Positions 63,466 through 64,000 of a stretch of DNA of 64,000 nucleotides are shown in pieces. Under the pieces are notes generated by a model. It saw only the letters and a list, made by a program, of their open reading frames with translations. It was not told where the DNA came from and made no database searches. The DNA is from Punica granatum (taxonomy: Eukaryota > Streptophyta > Magnoliopsida > Myrtales > Lythraceae). The stretch is taken from assembly GCF_007655135.1 (NCBI RefSeq), contig NC_045132.1, forward strand, positions 7,750,001 to 7,814,000, in the 5' to 3' direction. The position numbers and the translations under genes are program-made. The first letter of the stretch is position 1. Each line of letters opens with the position of its first letter.

Positions 63466-64000
63466 ATTGAAGTAGCAAGACTGGAAGATGAATTTCGATT
63501 TCCCCCTTTCCATTCTTAGCTTGGTTGCATAAATGTTGTCCATATGGTATAATATGACACATTATTGTCGTTGTTCATCTGCCTAATTGTGTAGTGACTC
63601 GTGTATTCGGTTCTAGTGCTGGGCTCTCCCTAACGCTTGGCTACTAGAATAAGTTACTAGGGACGTAATGTCATCGAGCACCCCAAATAAAGTTTTGGGT
63701 TAATCACCTCCAGGCTTGAAGACGTCCAGCCAGAGTACAGGGATCTGTACCAAGCATGAACTCCTATTCCGGAAATGTCATTGTCAACTGCAAGCCAAGT
63801 CCACAACCAAGCCCTTAAGACAGAAGCGGGTACAACCAAGCCCTCAAGACAGAAGCAGGTCATCTCCTGGTACTTTATTGGTAGCTATAGCAGTTACTTG
63901 GCCCAAGCTGCCCCGTAAACCAAAAAGAGGATAATCGGCATCAAAGGAGGAGGAACCAGCACCTGCCCCATCCGTAATTTTGCGCCATTATGCCGCACTA
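63466..64000. other. Right edge of window, no recognised gene
   Basis: Open frames on both strands (63657-63863, 63716-63934) match nothing I recognise. A short direct duplication is present: 'acaaccaagccct.aagacagaagc' occurs at about 63801 and 63834. Confidence 0.4.

Overview
The window is nuclear DNA of a eudicot plant. The genes are split by short GT-AG introns, intergenic DNA is AT-rich, and the sequence carries hAT and fold-back transposons, an endogenous pararetrovirus and microsatellites. The species cannot be fixed from the sequence. A Myrtales genome would fit some repeat motifs, but that is a guess.

Five intact protein genes can be rebuilt exon by exon. Each gives an unbroken frame of the length usual for its family: an ERD6-like vacuolar sugar transporter (2432-8386, +, 18 exons, 491 aa); NOL6/Nrap, a pre-rRNA processing protein (13787-24667, +, 26 exons, 1053 aa); the ARL2/TITAN5 small GTPase (31843-33691, +, 5 exons, 185 aa); a Maf-type nucleotide pyrophosphatase (34105-37234, -, 9 exons, 207 aa); and the AP-3 adaptor sigma subunit (51966-54523, -, 7 exons, 167 aa). 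A tRNA gene lies at 54736-54809 (-). ARL2 and Maf are convergent. These are unrelated housekeeping genes, not a pathway cluster.

Broken genes: positions 1-915 are a decayed partial copy of NOL6 exons 3-6, so the sugar transporter sits between two NOL6 copies. Two UDP-xylose synthase (UXS) fragments lie at 27600-28003 (-). An RNase H-like fragment lies at 56771-57034 (-). An F-box gene with an F-box-associated domain is broken at 62346-63465 (+).

Mobile DNA: there are three hAT-type elements, two of them of one family (8822-9406 and 40055-40547; also 58949-59493), with 8-bp target duplications readable at their ends. Three fold-back elements lie at 28474-28966, about 38300-38960, and 39121-39467. 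A further terminal-inverted-repeat element lies at 59741-60090.

The most unusual region is 40690-49830. An array of related AT-rich repeat units is interrupted by about 7.8 kb of rearranged, stop-ridden endogenous pararetrovirus (Caulimoviridae). Its intergenic/leader region is present twice in opposite orientation, around a movement protein - capsid - protease - reverse transcriptase segment. A transcript crossing the locus could fold into a long hairpin.

Regions 9407-12650, 24668-27400, 49830-51960 and 57035-62300 are mostly AT-rich with no supportable gene.
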